36,161 bases of DNA from positions 1-36,161 of the forward strand of contig DAHUYO010000032.1 in the NCBI GenBank assembly GCA_027315185.1, read 5' to 3'. The stretch is from Acidobacteriota bacterium. Lineage in GTDB: Bacteria; Acidobacteriota; Terriglobia; Terriglobales; SCQP01. A program made the position numbers and the translations under genes. The notes below the pieces were generated by a model, which was not told the origin of the DNA, searched no databases, and saw only the letters and a program-made list of their open reading frames with translations. Numbering within the stretch: position 1 is the stretch's first letter; each line of letters starts with the position of its first letter. Below, one piece after another: positions 26,263-34,548 of this stretch.

Positions 26263-28770
26263 CTATTGGAGGTGAATCGGCTTCTCCGGCGCCGCGCCGT
26301 TGCGGCGAAACTCCCGGTAGCGCTGCGCGTATTCCTGCTCATACGCCGCGACCGCGTCCTCATAGCTCCAGTTGCCGGGCGGGACCTCGGCGTTCCAGCT
26401 AATGGTCACGCCGCGCGTGGTGGGCGGCACGGCCAACACCCCGTTCTCGATCCGCGCCGGCTGCCCGTCCACCGTCGCTCCCATGGCGGTGACGAACCAG
26501 GGCAGATGGATGAGGATCTGCTTCGGCCCGCCTTGGGGATAAAACTGCGGCTGGAGCTGCATGGCCATGCCGTCGGCGGTGTACCAGGCGCGGAAGCTGA
26601 TGCGGCCGAATCGCGTCGGCGCGTTGTCCACGGAGATGCGTTCGCCCGGCTGCGACCAAGCCGGGGAGACCACCGACAGCAGGTGCAGGTCGTCCGTTTC
26701 GCCCCGCACCAGCATGTTGCGCAGCATGATCATGTACTCCGCCGCGAACCAGCCGTGCGGCGCCAGGTCCTGGCCGTAGTCCCGCGTCGCCCACGGCTTG
26801 ATGCCCCATTCAAACCCCGCCTGCGTGGAGCTGGTGTGCAGCAGGATGGCGTAGAGATCCTGGAGCGCCAGCTGCTGCTGGCCGCGGATGATCTCGCTCT
26901 CCGTGTTCTTCATGGTGATGTAATGGTGCAGCCGCCCGCCGTAGGTCATCAGTCCTTCGGCGTATTCGGCGCGGGTATGCGCCAAGGTGGCGGTGATCTT
27001 GGGATCGAATGGCGGCATCAGCTCCACCGGATACAAGCCGTCCATGTTGCCCCAGTCCTGCCCGCCGCTGGTGTCCAGGCCGGGCGGCATGTAGCCGCCG
27101 TTCTTCGCCGCCACGCGGTCCAGAATCTGAAAGAAAACGTGGTGGTAGTTTTGATACTCCCGAGTAAACGCCGCCGCCTGCCGCGGCTGGCCCGCGGCGT
27201 TGGCCAGCTCCACCGCCGCGCGCAGCCCGGCCAAGGCCCAGAAATTGAAGCCAGTGACGTGCGCCACCGTATGCGTGAACTCGTCATCGCCGGGGTTGCT
27301 GGCGGGCATGATGTGCAGCGGATCGCGGGCGCGGGCGCGCTCCAACCAGCCCACCGCGCGCGTGACCGCGGGCAAGACCTGGCGGGCGAACTTGCGGTCA
27401 TGGCTGTAGCGGTAGTATTCGCCGAAGGTCCATAGCGCCTGGCCCCAGCCGTCATACTGCCCGCGCTGGGAGAGGAACAGCCCGTCGGGCTTCTGCTGCT
27501 TCAGGAAAAACGGCAGGCATTCCTTGACCATCGGCGCGTAGCCCATCACATCATAGGCGTGCATGATGTTGCTGCCGTCGCGCAGCCAGAAGGCGTGGTA
27601 CTGGAGTTGGTTGACGGTCTGGATGTACTCCCCGCCGACGTGGTTCAGCGCCAGCAGGTCGTACATCAAGCTGGCTTGGAAGGTGTCGGTGACCTTGGGC
27701 TCGGCCAGCTGGATGCGCAGGCCACGGTGCAGCTCCTGGTCCCAGTAGCCGCGCGTGGCGGCCAAGGCGGCGGCGGGAACCAGGTTTTGCAGCGCGGCAA
27801 CCGCGGCGGCGTCCTTGGCCGCGACCGGCACCACCGGCATCTTGAACACCAGCGTCTGCGTCTGCCCCGGCGCTAAATGCAGCTCGTACTGCGCCATCAG
27901 CACCGGCCGCTGCGGCCAGTCGCCGATTTGGGCGGGATGGCGGTAGGGGCTGCGCCGCGTCAGCCACAGCGTGGGCGCGGGCGTGGTGGGAAAGGCGTAG
28001 AGCACTTGGCCATTGCGCTCCGCCAGGCCGTGGTCGAAGGCGTAGACCCAATGCGGATCGAAATGGACGCCGGGCTGGGAATAGTCGCCCGGCTGCGCCG
28101 CCGCCGCGGGGCGATAGAAGCGGTGCGCGCCGAAATCGCCGGTGTAGCGCAGGGCGACGGCGAAATAGGAGGTGCGGGGATGATCGCCGTCGTTGCTGGC
28201 GCGGACGCGGATGAGGTTGACGCCGGTGGTGTCGTCCGGTCCGCTGGCCGCCGTGAACAGCGTCAGGCGGTACTCCACCGCGCCGTCCTCGAGCGGGTAC
28301 TGCACGATGGGCAGATAGCCTTGGTCCAGCGTGCGGATGCGCTGCCGCGCCGGATGCGCCGGATCGCCCATTAGAAACATCAGTTCGCCATAGCCGGTGT
28401 AGAGATAGCCCTCGGGCGTGATCTCGGTCGCCTGCGGCGCGCCCTGCAAGCCGATTTCGGTGGTGGGGTAGGCCGGGTAGCTGAACGGCCGTCCCGGCGC
28501 GTCCATCTTCGGGTTCAACACCTGCGCCCCCGCCGCGCCCGCCAGCGCCAGCCACAAGGCCGCCCCCAGCGCCGGCGCCGCTGCCCGTCGCAACGCGTAT
28601 GACCGGCTCTGCCGTCGGCCCAGGGCTTGCCGGCGAGGACCCTGCCGGCCCGCGCCTCGCCGGCGCTTAACGCCGCCGCGGCGGCCCGAACTCCGCCAAA
28701 AACTCCAGCCCCGCCCGCACCGCACGCTGGTCCCGCGCGCCGCGCCCTCCCCGATTGCCAAGACGCTCAT
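26263..28770 (-). CDS. Exported (alpha/alpha)6-barrel glycoside hydrolase-like protein
   Basis: Up to 835 residues. The signal peptide is ALRRAAAPALGAALWLALAG to GAQ (about 60-83). Next comes a beta-sandwich region (TTGVNLIRVRASNDGDHPRT) and then a helical barrel with HAFWLRDGSNIMHAYDVMGY, QYDGWGQALWTFGEYYRYSH, TGFNFWALAGLRAAVELANA, GEYxx-type repeats and GFEWGIKPWATRDYGQ. The WLRDG motif and layout resemble GH63/GH15-like and amylo-alpha-1,6-glucosidase barrels; exact family not assigned. No ATG lies close to the signal peptide: the first is at 28770 (a 60-residue arginine-rich leader), and a TTG at 28593 is the nearest in-frame alternative. It probably acts with the GH31 and DUF5695 proteins. 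Confidence 0.68.
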   Translation of the reverse strand: MSVLAIGEGAARGTSVRCGRGWSFWRSSGRRGGVKRRRGAGRQGPRRQALGRRQSRSYALRRAAAPALGAALWLALAGAAGAQVLNPKMDAPGRPFSYPAYPTTEIGLQGAPQATEITPEGYLYTGYGELMFLMGDPAHPARQRIRTLDQGYLPIVQYPLEDGAVEYRLTLFTAASGPDDTTGVNLIRVRASNDGDHPRTSYFAVALRYTGDFGAHRFYRPAAAAQPGDYSQPGVHFDPHWVYAFDHGLAERNGQVLYAFPTTPAPTLWLTRRSPYRHPAQIGDWPQRPVLMAQYELHLAPGQTQTLVFKMPVVPVAAKDAAAVAALQNLVPAAALAATRGYWDQELHRGLRIQLAEPKVTDTFQASLMYDLLALNHVGGEYIQTVNQLQYHAFWLRDGSNIMHAYDVMGYAPMVKECLPFFLKQQKPDGLFLSQRGQYDGWGQALWTFGEYYRYSHDRKFARQVLPAVTRAVGWLERARARDPLHIMPASNPGDDEFTHTVAHVTGFNFWALAGLRAAVELANAAGQPRQAAAFTREYQNYHHVFFQILDRVAAKNGGYMPPGLDTSGGQDWGNMDGLYPVELMPPFDPKITATLAHTRAEYAEGLMTYGGRLHHYITMKNTESEIIRGQQQLALQDLYAILLHTSSTQAGFEWGIKPWATRDYGQDLAPHGWFAAEYMIMLRNMLVRGETDDLHLLSVVSPAWSQPGERISVDNAPTRFGRISFRAWYTADGMAMQLQPQFYPQGGPKQILIHLPWFVTAMGATVDGQPARIENGVLAVPPTTRGVTISWNAEVPPGNWSYEDAVAAYEQEYAQRYREFRRNGAAPEKPIHLQ

Positions 28771-28836
28771 AGCCGTGAAGCGTTATTGTGCGCCGCCCCG
28801 GCCGCCCGCGCCAAGCCCCAGTGCGGGAAAAGCGCC

Positions 28837-30954
28837 CTAGCCCGCAGCGACCTTCTGTGCGAACACGCAGGGCTCGGCGTCTGTGGGTACGGCGATAACG
28901 GGCCACCAGAACGGGTACCTCCACCCGCCCGCCTCTTGGGGCAGGTCCTGACGGAGGAGCACGAGAGCGGGCAGGTTCCGGCCCGGCTCCTCCAAAAGCC
29001 GGCGCAGGTCCGTGCCGACGATCGAGCGCCCGAACTTGTCCCCGGAACCGGCGACAGTGAGGCGGCGCCCTGTCGCGGCGGCGACAAGGACCCGGCCCCC
29101 ACCGCCGCCGTAGTAATCGACGACCGCGCGCATCGCATCCCAGTCGAACTCCTGGCGGGGCGCGTCGATGGCGCGCTCCGCCGCCGCGATGATCCTAAGC
29201 GCGACCGCGGCGTCCACCGCGACGAGCTTTCTTTTGTCGACCGCGTCTGGGGGGATGAGCGAGGCGATCTCGGCGTCGGCGGCACGGGCGGCGGCGGCCC
29301 CGCGGAGGTCGAAACCCGTTGGGCAGTAGAAAGGCCTCCCCGGGCCGAGGGCGACGACCTCGCTGAGGAGAATCTTGTCAGGGGCGCAGGGCCGAATCCC
29401 GCCCTGCTGGCCGGTGGAGATGAACACGACCCCGCGGTCGTGGGCTCCGCTCTCGAAAGCCTGGCGAAGCGTGTTCTCCAGGGCATTGATGCGGAATAGG
29501 CGGTCGTAGATCGGGCGGCTCGTGTAGAAACGCGTGACGGCGACATCCCGGCGGTCCCTGGCCCCGTACATGCGCGAGTGCTGGAGCGCCGTGTCGGCTT
29601 GAGTGGTCTTGGGATTGCGCCCGTAGTAAAAGGCGATAAGCCTCGGGATTGTTATGCCCCGGTCGAGGATGTTTCCGCCTACGAATATGTTGCACGGAGT
29701 GCGCAGCTCCAGTTCGCCCCGGTCGTCCAACAGCGCGACCACGTCGCTGTCGGAATTTACTTTTAGGATCTTGGTTTCGTCCCGCAACGCAACCGCGACG
29801 GCCGAAGCCATGTCTTCGCGCGGCGGCATCGCGCCGCCATCGGCTTGGACCGAGGCCTGGAGGTCGCCGAACGCGGCCTCAAAGTGTTCGCGGAACGCCG
29901 CGCCGTCCCCGACGGCCGAACCCACGAGCGCAGCTGCGACCCTCCCGACCAACTCGTGCTGCCACCGCTGCGCCTTCTTCATTGTGTCGTTGTGAACGAC
30001 CATCGCGTATTTTTCCGGGCGCAACCCGGCCCGATCCTGCTGCCAACGCCGTACGCAGGCGCCAAGCGCGAACGTGCAGACGGAGCGGACGAGGGCGCGG
30101 GTGTTTTTCGACCTGAGCTCCTCCCCGGCGGAAACCCGCCTGCCGTCGCGTTTACGGAGCGCGTCCTGCTCACGCGCGTCCACCTCGACGAAGATCCGCG
30201 CCCTCGGGTCGGTCGGGTCTGGCGGTAGGAAGAAGTCGTCCCCGCCCACGTAGCCGTCGTGCACGGGGAGCAGCTCGGTGAACGACGGCCGCATTGGCTT
30301 GAAGACAAATTCGCCCGTGCCCTGGTAGCGCTCGGGCTGCAGGTAGAGGGAATATGGGGTCGCGGTGACCTGGAGGTAGGAAAGGCGGCCCACCAACCGC
30401 CGCAGGTCGTCCAGCTTGCCCGCGATCTTGCCCTGCTCCACCTCGTCCCCAGTGCCGACGAACCGAATGCTAGCGAGGTCCGCCTCGTCATCCACGATGA
30501 GCACGCGTCGGGACCTAAGCTCCGGGTAGTCCTCGGAGAACAGCCGTAGGACGCGGTCGAGGTTGTGGGTTTGCTTCTTGGCGATCACGATGATCTTCCT
30601 GCGTAGTTCGCTCGGAGTGAGGCGGCCCTGCGGCTGCATAATGTCGAATATCAGGACCTCGTCGCGTTCGATCATCCCTTCGAAGTCCCTCTTAAGCCGT
30701 TTCTCCGTCTGTGTCGAAAGGCTGCGCGTGGGCTTGGTGAACACGACGGCGATGTCAAACCCAGAGCTGAACGCTTGGGCGATCACTCCGATGAACGCCC
30801 GCGTCTTGCCGGATTGGATCTTGCCGAGCAGCATGCCCGGACGGTCGTCGTCCGGCGCGATCCCTAAGAGCTTGTCCGCCGTGCGTAGGACGCACCCGCG
30901 GAGCTGCTCGTCGTCCTGAGGCTCCCGGTTGAGGGCGGAATAGAAGTCGGTCAC
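28837..30954 (-). CDS. Z1-domain superfamily 2 helicase-like ATPase (defence)
   Basis: A 705-residue cytoplasmic ATPase. Seen in order: P-loop GKIQSGKT (44-51), Walker B VDDEAD (154-159), motif III VTATP (196-200), the Z1 hallmark GGNILDRGITIPRL (426-439) and QHSRMYGAR (458-466) in the motif VI position. Z1 proteins are known from restriction-modification islands with cytosine methyltransferases and MORC-type ATPases (Iyer, Abhiman and Aravind). The start is the GTG at 30954, which overlaps the vsr stop as GTGA and has AAGGAGG (30966-30960) 5 bases upstream; longer frames upstream are vsr in another frame. Last gene of a coupled four-gene operon. It likely translocates on or remodels DNA for the nuclease; the partner is inferred. 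Confidence 0.9.
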   Translation of the reverse strand: MTDFYSALNREPQDDEQLRGCVLRTADKLLGIAPDDDRPGMLLGKIQSGKTRAFIGVIAQAFSSGFDIAVVFTKPTRSLSTQTEKRLKRDFEGMIERDEVLIFDIMQPQGRLTPSELRRKIIVIAKKQTHNLDRVLRLFSEDYPELRSRRVLIVDDEADLASIRFVGTGDEVEQGKIAGKLDDLRRLVGRLSYLQVTATPYSLYLQPERYQGTGEFVFKPMRPSFTELLPVHDGYVGGDDFFLPPDPTDPRARIFVEVDAREQDALRKRDGRRVSAGEELRSKNTRALVRSVCTFALGACVRRWQQDRAGLRPEKYAMVVHNDTMKKAQRWQHELVGRVAAALVGSAVGDGAAFREHFEAAFGDLQASVQADGGAMPPREDMASAVAVALRDETKILKVNSDSDVVALLDDRGELELRTPCNIFVGGNILDRGITIPRLIAFYYGRNPKTTQADTALQHSRMYGARDRRDVAVTRFYTSRPIYDRLFRINALENTLRQAFESGAHDRGVVFISTGQQGGIRPCAPDKILLSEVVALGPGRPFYCPTGFDLRGAAAARAADAEIASLIPPDAVDKRKLVAVDAAVALRIIAAAERAIDAPRQEFDWDAMRAVVDYYGGGGGRVLVAAATGRRLTVAGSGDKFGRSIVGTDLRRLLEEPGRNLPALVLLRQDLPQEAGGWRYPFWWPVIAVPTDAEPCVFAQKVAAG

Positions 30955-31385
30955 CTCTCCCTCCTTAGCTGCCAGACCCCGTCCGCCCCTGCGAGCCTCC
31001 CCAGCCTGCGGCGGAGGGCGGCGGTGTTGCGGACTTGACATTCCCAAACCACCCCAACCCGCCATTCGTTGCGGCGGAGCGCGGCGGCGTTCCTCCGGTC
31101 CCGCTCGCGGTTCCGTTCGATCTTGCGGCGCCAGTAGGCGGCGTTCGCCTTCGGCTTGCGGCGCCCGCGGCGGCAGTTGTGGCCGTGCCAAAAGCAGCCG
31201 TTCACGAACAGCGCGACGCGTTTCGCCGGAAAGACCAGGTCGGGCGTGCCCGGCAGGTCGCGGCGGTGCAGGCGGAATCGGTAACCCATCGCGTGCGCCA
31301 TGCGGCGCACCGCCATCTCAGGCGCGGTGTCCCGGCTCTTTACGGCGCGCATCGTCCGGCTGCGCTGGGCGGGATCCTCCCTCAC
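30951..31385 (-). CDS. vsr: Very short patch repair endonuclease
   Basis: A 144-residue nuclease that nicks 5' of T in T:G mismatches produced when 5-methylcytosine deaminates. RSRTMRAVKSRDTAPE (8-23), GYRFRLH, LPGTPDLVFP with the catalytic Asp49, VNGCFWHGHNC (61-71) with the histidine/cysteine metal site, and WECQV near 114-118 all match Vsr. The GTG at 31385 overlaps the DUF4928 stop as GTGA. Vsr normally accompanies a cytosine-5 methyltransferase, as here (two genes upstream). Confidence 0.96.
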   Translation of the reverse strand: MREDPAQRSRTMRAVKSRDTAPEMAVRRMAHAMGYRFRLHRRDLPGTPDLVFPAKRVALFVNGCFWHGHNCRRGRRKPKANAAYWRRKIERNRERDRRNAAALRRNEWRVGVVWECQVRNTAALRRRLGRLAGADGVWQLRRER

Positions 31386-32314
31386 GGGCGAACCTCAATT
31401 TTCAGGCTGGGGTCGGTTTCGTGCTCCTCGACGATCTCGTTGTAGCGCTGGATGATTTCGGTCAGGGACGTTCGGCGGCCCTCTCCCGTGAAGCGGCCTA
31501 GCTCGTAGACGTTGGTCGCAACGAACTGCTCGGCATCAAGGACGTCGATCCTCCCGCCCAGTTCCGCTTGGCGCGCGAGGCCGGTCGCAACAGCCGTGCC
31601 GTCACCGACGGTTATGATCACGGGCCGGAGCCCGGCTTGGATGTTTTCCCGGCAGCGGCCGATCAGGCCGTCCCCGGGAGCCGTCGTCACGTGGATAGCG
31701 ACGTCCCCGATCTCGAAGTCGCCGGCCCGGCCGCCGGGCGAGTCCGCTGCCGAGGAGCCGTGGTGCTGGACCTGTTCGCCCGGGAGAGCGCATTGGAGCT
31801 TCGCCCCGACCAGGTGTTGTAAAACCGCCCCGGCGTATTGGACCCCGCCCCCTGATTTCTGGCGCTTCCTCGCCTCATCAAGCAGCTCAGCGATCACGGC
31901 GCGGACGCCCGCCGAGGCGTCGAGCCGGAGCCTGAATGGCTTCCCGGCGAAGAAGGACCTAACCTGCTCGATCCAGAAATCCTCGACCCGGTCAAGATCG
32001 ACGGGACCAGCAAGAGCGTTCAGGAACGCAGCGTACGTGCGCATGTTCGCGAGGCTTCCCCGCGAGGTCCGCCCGCCTTCGGCGGCGAGGACGGTGCCGA
32101 TCCCATGCCGCGCCAATATCGCCTGCACGGCCCCCCGGCCGAGGCCCGCGACCTGACCGCCGCCCTCCGTCAAGAGCGCGGCGGGGTCCAGCGGCAGCCC
32201 CGCGCCGCGGGCATGTTCCGTAACCACCAAGGCGACCGAGAGCGGGCCTTTCCCGTAGAAGCCCTCGCGCCTTGCGAACTCTGCAAGCTGCTTTTCGACT
32301 GTCCCCCCAGGCAT
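31382..32314 (-). CDS. DUF4928 family protein, probable restriction endonuclease
   Basis: A 310-residue protein. Family-like parts are SLANMRTYAAFLNALAG (87-103), GGVQYAGAVLQHLVGAKLQC (156-175), GDFEIGDVAIHVTTAPGDGL (198-217), RCRENIQAGLRPVIITVGDG (220-239) and QFVATNVYELGRF (263-275). DUF4928 genes are commonly next to DNA cytosine-5 methyltransferases. The GD..IHV strand pattern resembles a PD-(D/E)xK core with an altered last position, so a nuclease role is plausible but inferred. The ATG at 32314 overlaps the methyltransferase stop by one base (TGATG). It contains no visible DNA-binding motif. Confidence 0.8.
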   Translation of the reverse strand: MPGGTVEKQLAEFARREGFYGKGPLSVALVVTEHARGAGLPLDPAALLTEGGGQVAGLGRGAVQAILARHGIGTVLAAEGGRTSRGSLANMRTYAAFLNALAGPVDLDRVEDFWIEQVRSFFAGKPFRLRLDASAGVRAVIAELLDEARKRQKSGGGVQYAGAVLQHLVGAKLQCALPGEQVQHHGSSAADSPGGRAGDFEIGDVAIHVTTAPGDGLIGRCRENIQAGLRPVIITVGDGTAVATGLARQAELGGRIDVLDAEQFVATNVYELGRFTGEGRRTSLTEIIQRYNEIVEEHETDPSLKIEVRP

Positions 32315-33456
32315 CACGCCGCCTCGGTCCCGCCCGCCGCCCGGCGCCCGGCCAGGGGCTCCAGGAGATGCTCCGCCAGGTGGCGCACCGCCGGCACGGC
32401 GACGCCGTCGCCCGCGATGTGGTACGCCTCGTTGTAGTTTGCCGGGAGCCGGTAGGTATCGGGCAGGCCCATCAGGCGGGCCGCCTCGCGCGGCGACAGC
32501 AATCGGGACCGCGCGCTGTATCCGTTCACGATCAGCACGGTCTGACGGCTGGACCCGCCGGTAGGCGTTCGCAGGCAGCCGGCGATTCCGTCGAAGCGAA
32601 CCTCCGCGCGCTGGGCGCGCCCGCCGGTGGCAAGCGCCCGCGTCCGCTTGTAAATGGTGCCGACCACCGGCCTTCCGACCCGCGCCGCCGCCCGGAGCTT
32701 CCGGCGGTTTTCCCCGCTCATCATGCGGATCAGGCGGGCGGTTTCGGCGCCGCGGTTCCATTCGACGCCACCCGGCGCCGCCTCGATCAGGTCGGCGAGG
32801 CTCAGGCCGCGCCGCGGCGGCTCAGGCAACCGCCACCAAACCCAGCGCTGCCGCAGGCGCGTTTCCAGGGCGGAATGCGCGGCCAGGATGCGCGGGGTGT
32901 GCCAGGCGGCCGTCGGCGCACCGGCGTCGAGGGCCTGCGGGAGCTCGCTTCCCCGGAACGCCACGATGAAGAGCCGCGGCCGCGACTGGGGCAGGAAGCG
33001 GGCCGCGTCAATCACCAGCGGCCCGAAGCGATACCCCTCCTCCACCAGGGCGCCGCAAATCGCCTGGAAGTCGCGCCCGCCGTGTGAGGTCAAGGCGCCG
33101 CACACGTTCTCCAGCACGACCGTGCGTGGCGCCCGGTCGTGCTGCCGCAGCTCGCGGACCAGGCGCCAGAACTCCCAGAAGGTGCCCGACCGCGCGCGCG
33201 CGAGCCCGCCGTACGAACCTGCGAGCGATAGATCCTGGCAGGGGAAGGAGGCCCACGCGAGGTCGGCGGTCCCTGGCAGGTCCGCCGCGGTGAGGGACGC
33301 TACGTCGCACACCGAAAGGCGCTCGGCTCCCCAGTTCGTCGCGTAGCACGCGGCTTTTTTGGCGTCCAGGTCGTTTGCCAAGAGGCATTCCCACCCCGGC
33401 CCGAGCCCCGCCCGGGCCATCCCGCCGCCCGCAAAAAATTCGTAGAAGGTTGGCAT
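32314..33456 (-). CDS. DNA (cytosine-5-)-methyltransferase
   Basis: A 380-residue m5C methyltransferase. Motif I FAGGG (8-12), motif IV FPCQDLSLAG with catalytic Cys73, motif VI LENV (115-118), motif VIII LPQSRPRLFIV (155-165), a variable target-recognition region (about 185-310), then SRLLSPREAARLMGLP (motif IX area) and motif X GDGVAVPAVRHLAEHLL at the end. It methylates cytosine at C5 in a sequence that cannot be read from the protein. First gene of the four-gene cassette; the start ATG at 33456 has only a weak AGGCGG, with a TATACT box about 32 bases upstream. Confidence 0.95.
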   Translation of the reverse strand: MPTFYEFFAGGGMARAGLGPGWECLLANDLDAKKAACYATNWGAERLSVCDVASLTAADLPGTADLAWASFPCQDLSLAGSYGGLARARSGTFWEFWRLVRELRQHDRAPRTVVLENVCGALTSHGGRDFQAICGALVEEGYRFGPLVIDAARFLPQSRPRLFIVAFRGSELPQALDAGAPTAAWHTPRILAAHSALETRLRQRWVWWRLPEPPRRGLSLADLIEAAPGGVEWNRGAETARLIRMMSGENRRKLRAAARVGRPVVGTIYKRTRALATGGRAQRAEVRFDGIAGCLRTPTGGSSRQTVLIVNGYSARSRLLSPREAARLMGLPDTYRLPANYNEAYHIAGDGVAVPAVRHLAEHLLEPLAGRRAAGGTEAA

Positions 33457-33487
33457 CCGCCTGGCGCGCCCGGGAGCGCGCGATGGC

Positions 33488-33493
33488 AGTATA
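33488..33493 (-). promoter_or_regulatory. Candidate -10 box for the defence operon
   Basis: TATACT on the minus strand, inside GGTATACTGCC, 31 bases before the methyltransferase ATG in the 78-base gap after the MOSC gene. No good -35 hexamer is present at 16-18 bases, so regulation by an activator or a weak promoter is possible. Confidence 0.4.
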
Positions 33494-33534
33494 CCTTTGG
33501 CCGACCCTGAATCTCCACCCGTGGCCGGACCGGC

Positions 33535-34548
33535 CTAGCCGCCGCGGGTCAGGCGGGCGCGCCATTTGGGGGAAAGGGCGGGGCAGGCGGCGAGGGCGGC
33601 GGCGTCGGCCGTGGCGCCGCCGGCTTTGCAGGCATAAAAAACCTCCAGCACGCGGGCGACGGTCCATTGGGGATACGGACGCGCTTCCAGCACCAGCTCC
33701 GCGCCGGCGGCGATTGTGGCCGCGGCATTGGCGTCGCCGGCGCAACCGGCCGGCTCTCCAGTCGGTGCCGCGGTCAGCGTCGCCGCCAGCACGGGCGCCG
33801 CGAGCGCGGGCGGTTGGGGCGCTCCGGACGCGGCTTCGCCGGGCGGCGTGGGGTGGGACGTCGGGTGTGCCGCGGCGGCAATTGGCCCGCTGGCGAGCAC
33901 GCGCAGATACCAACCCGTGCGGCGGGTGGCGATCATGCGCGCCGCCGCCTCCGGCACGCCCCAGAAGCGGCCCGGTTTATAACAGGGCTCGCGCGGCTGG
34001 GAGACTTGCAGGCGGAGGGCGCCGGCCGCCCAAATATCGCCGATGCACACCGTGGTTTCGTCCACGCCGTCGAGCGTGAAGTTCTCGCCGAAGGCGCCGC
34101 AGGGCAGGCGCAGCGGCGCGTCATGCGCCGCCGCCGGGCGGTCGCCGTCTGGCAGGGCGCCGCGTGCGCCGGCTATTTCGGTTGGACCGCCATGCGGCGC
34201 CGGGGAGCCCTCGGGGATGTCGGGGATAGTTCTGGCGGCCAGGATGTGCGCCCACTCCGCTTCCCAGGCGGGATAATGCTTCGCGGCGTAGGCCAGGATG
34301 GCCTGCTCCGTGCCGCCGTGATGCCGGCGGTCGGCGACCGCGTCGCCGATGATGCCTTCGGGGCCGATGATGGCCGCCGCAACCGCTCGCTTGGCGATGG
34401 CGGTGCGCCAAGTCCCTTGCGCGTCGTGGCGGGTGATGGCGCGTCCAGCTTGCAGGCCCACCAGCCGGGCGCGCAAGCGGCGCTCCGCGCCGCGCCGCTC
34501 AAAGCGGGGCTCCCCGTTGCGGGCGGGGCTGGGGCCCGCGACCCTCAT
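33535..34548 (-). CDS. MOSC-domain protein (YiiM-like)
   Basis: A MOSC protein of up to 337 residues; such proteins bind sulfur/molybdenum-cofactor-type ligands, and YiiM is involved in 6-hydroxylaminopurine detoxification. Core motifs: HHGGTEQAILAYAAKHYPAW, FGENFT, IGDIWAAG, QPREPCYKPGRFWG with the conserved cysteine, RRTGWYLRVL and a C-terminal helix AVARVLEVF-like (TVARVLEVFYACKAGG). Two low-complexity insertions are unusual: one before FGENFT and one Pro/Ala-rich after LASG. The first 30 or so residues from the ATG at 34548 are encoded by repeat copy B; family similarity begins only at RLVGLQAGRA, so a downstream TTG/GTG could be the true start. It follows the methyltransferase by 19 bases. 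Confidence 0.72.
   Translation of the reverse strand: MRVAGPSPARNGEPRFERRGAERRLRARLVGLQAGRAITRHDAQGTWRTAIAKRAVAAAIIGPEGIIGDAVADRRHHGGTEQAILAYAAKHYPAWEAEWAHILAARTIPDIPEGSPAPHGGPTEIAGARGALPDGDRPAAAHDAPLRLPCGAFGENFTLDGVDETTVCIGDIWAAGALRLQVSQPREPCYKPGRFWGVPEAAARMIATRRTGWYLRVLASGPIAAAAHPTSHPTPPGEAASGAPQPPALAAPVLAATLTAAPTGEPAGCAGDANAAATIAAGAELVLEARPYPQWTVARVLEVFYACKAGGATADAAALAACPALSPKWRARLTRGG

Noticed and set aside
24861-26402. 513-codon plus-strand frame opposite bioA
   Set aside because: Low-complexity Gly/Arg/Gln composition and full overlap with an unmistakable bioA.
28640-28836. Possible truncated gene (frame ending EFLAEFGPPRRR) between Z1 and the hydrolase
   Set aside because: About 30 residues with no recognisable family; it overlaps the possible leader of the hydrolase gene and cannot be told from a chance frame.
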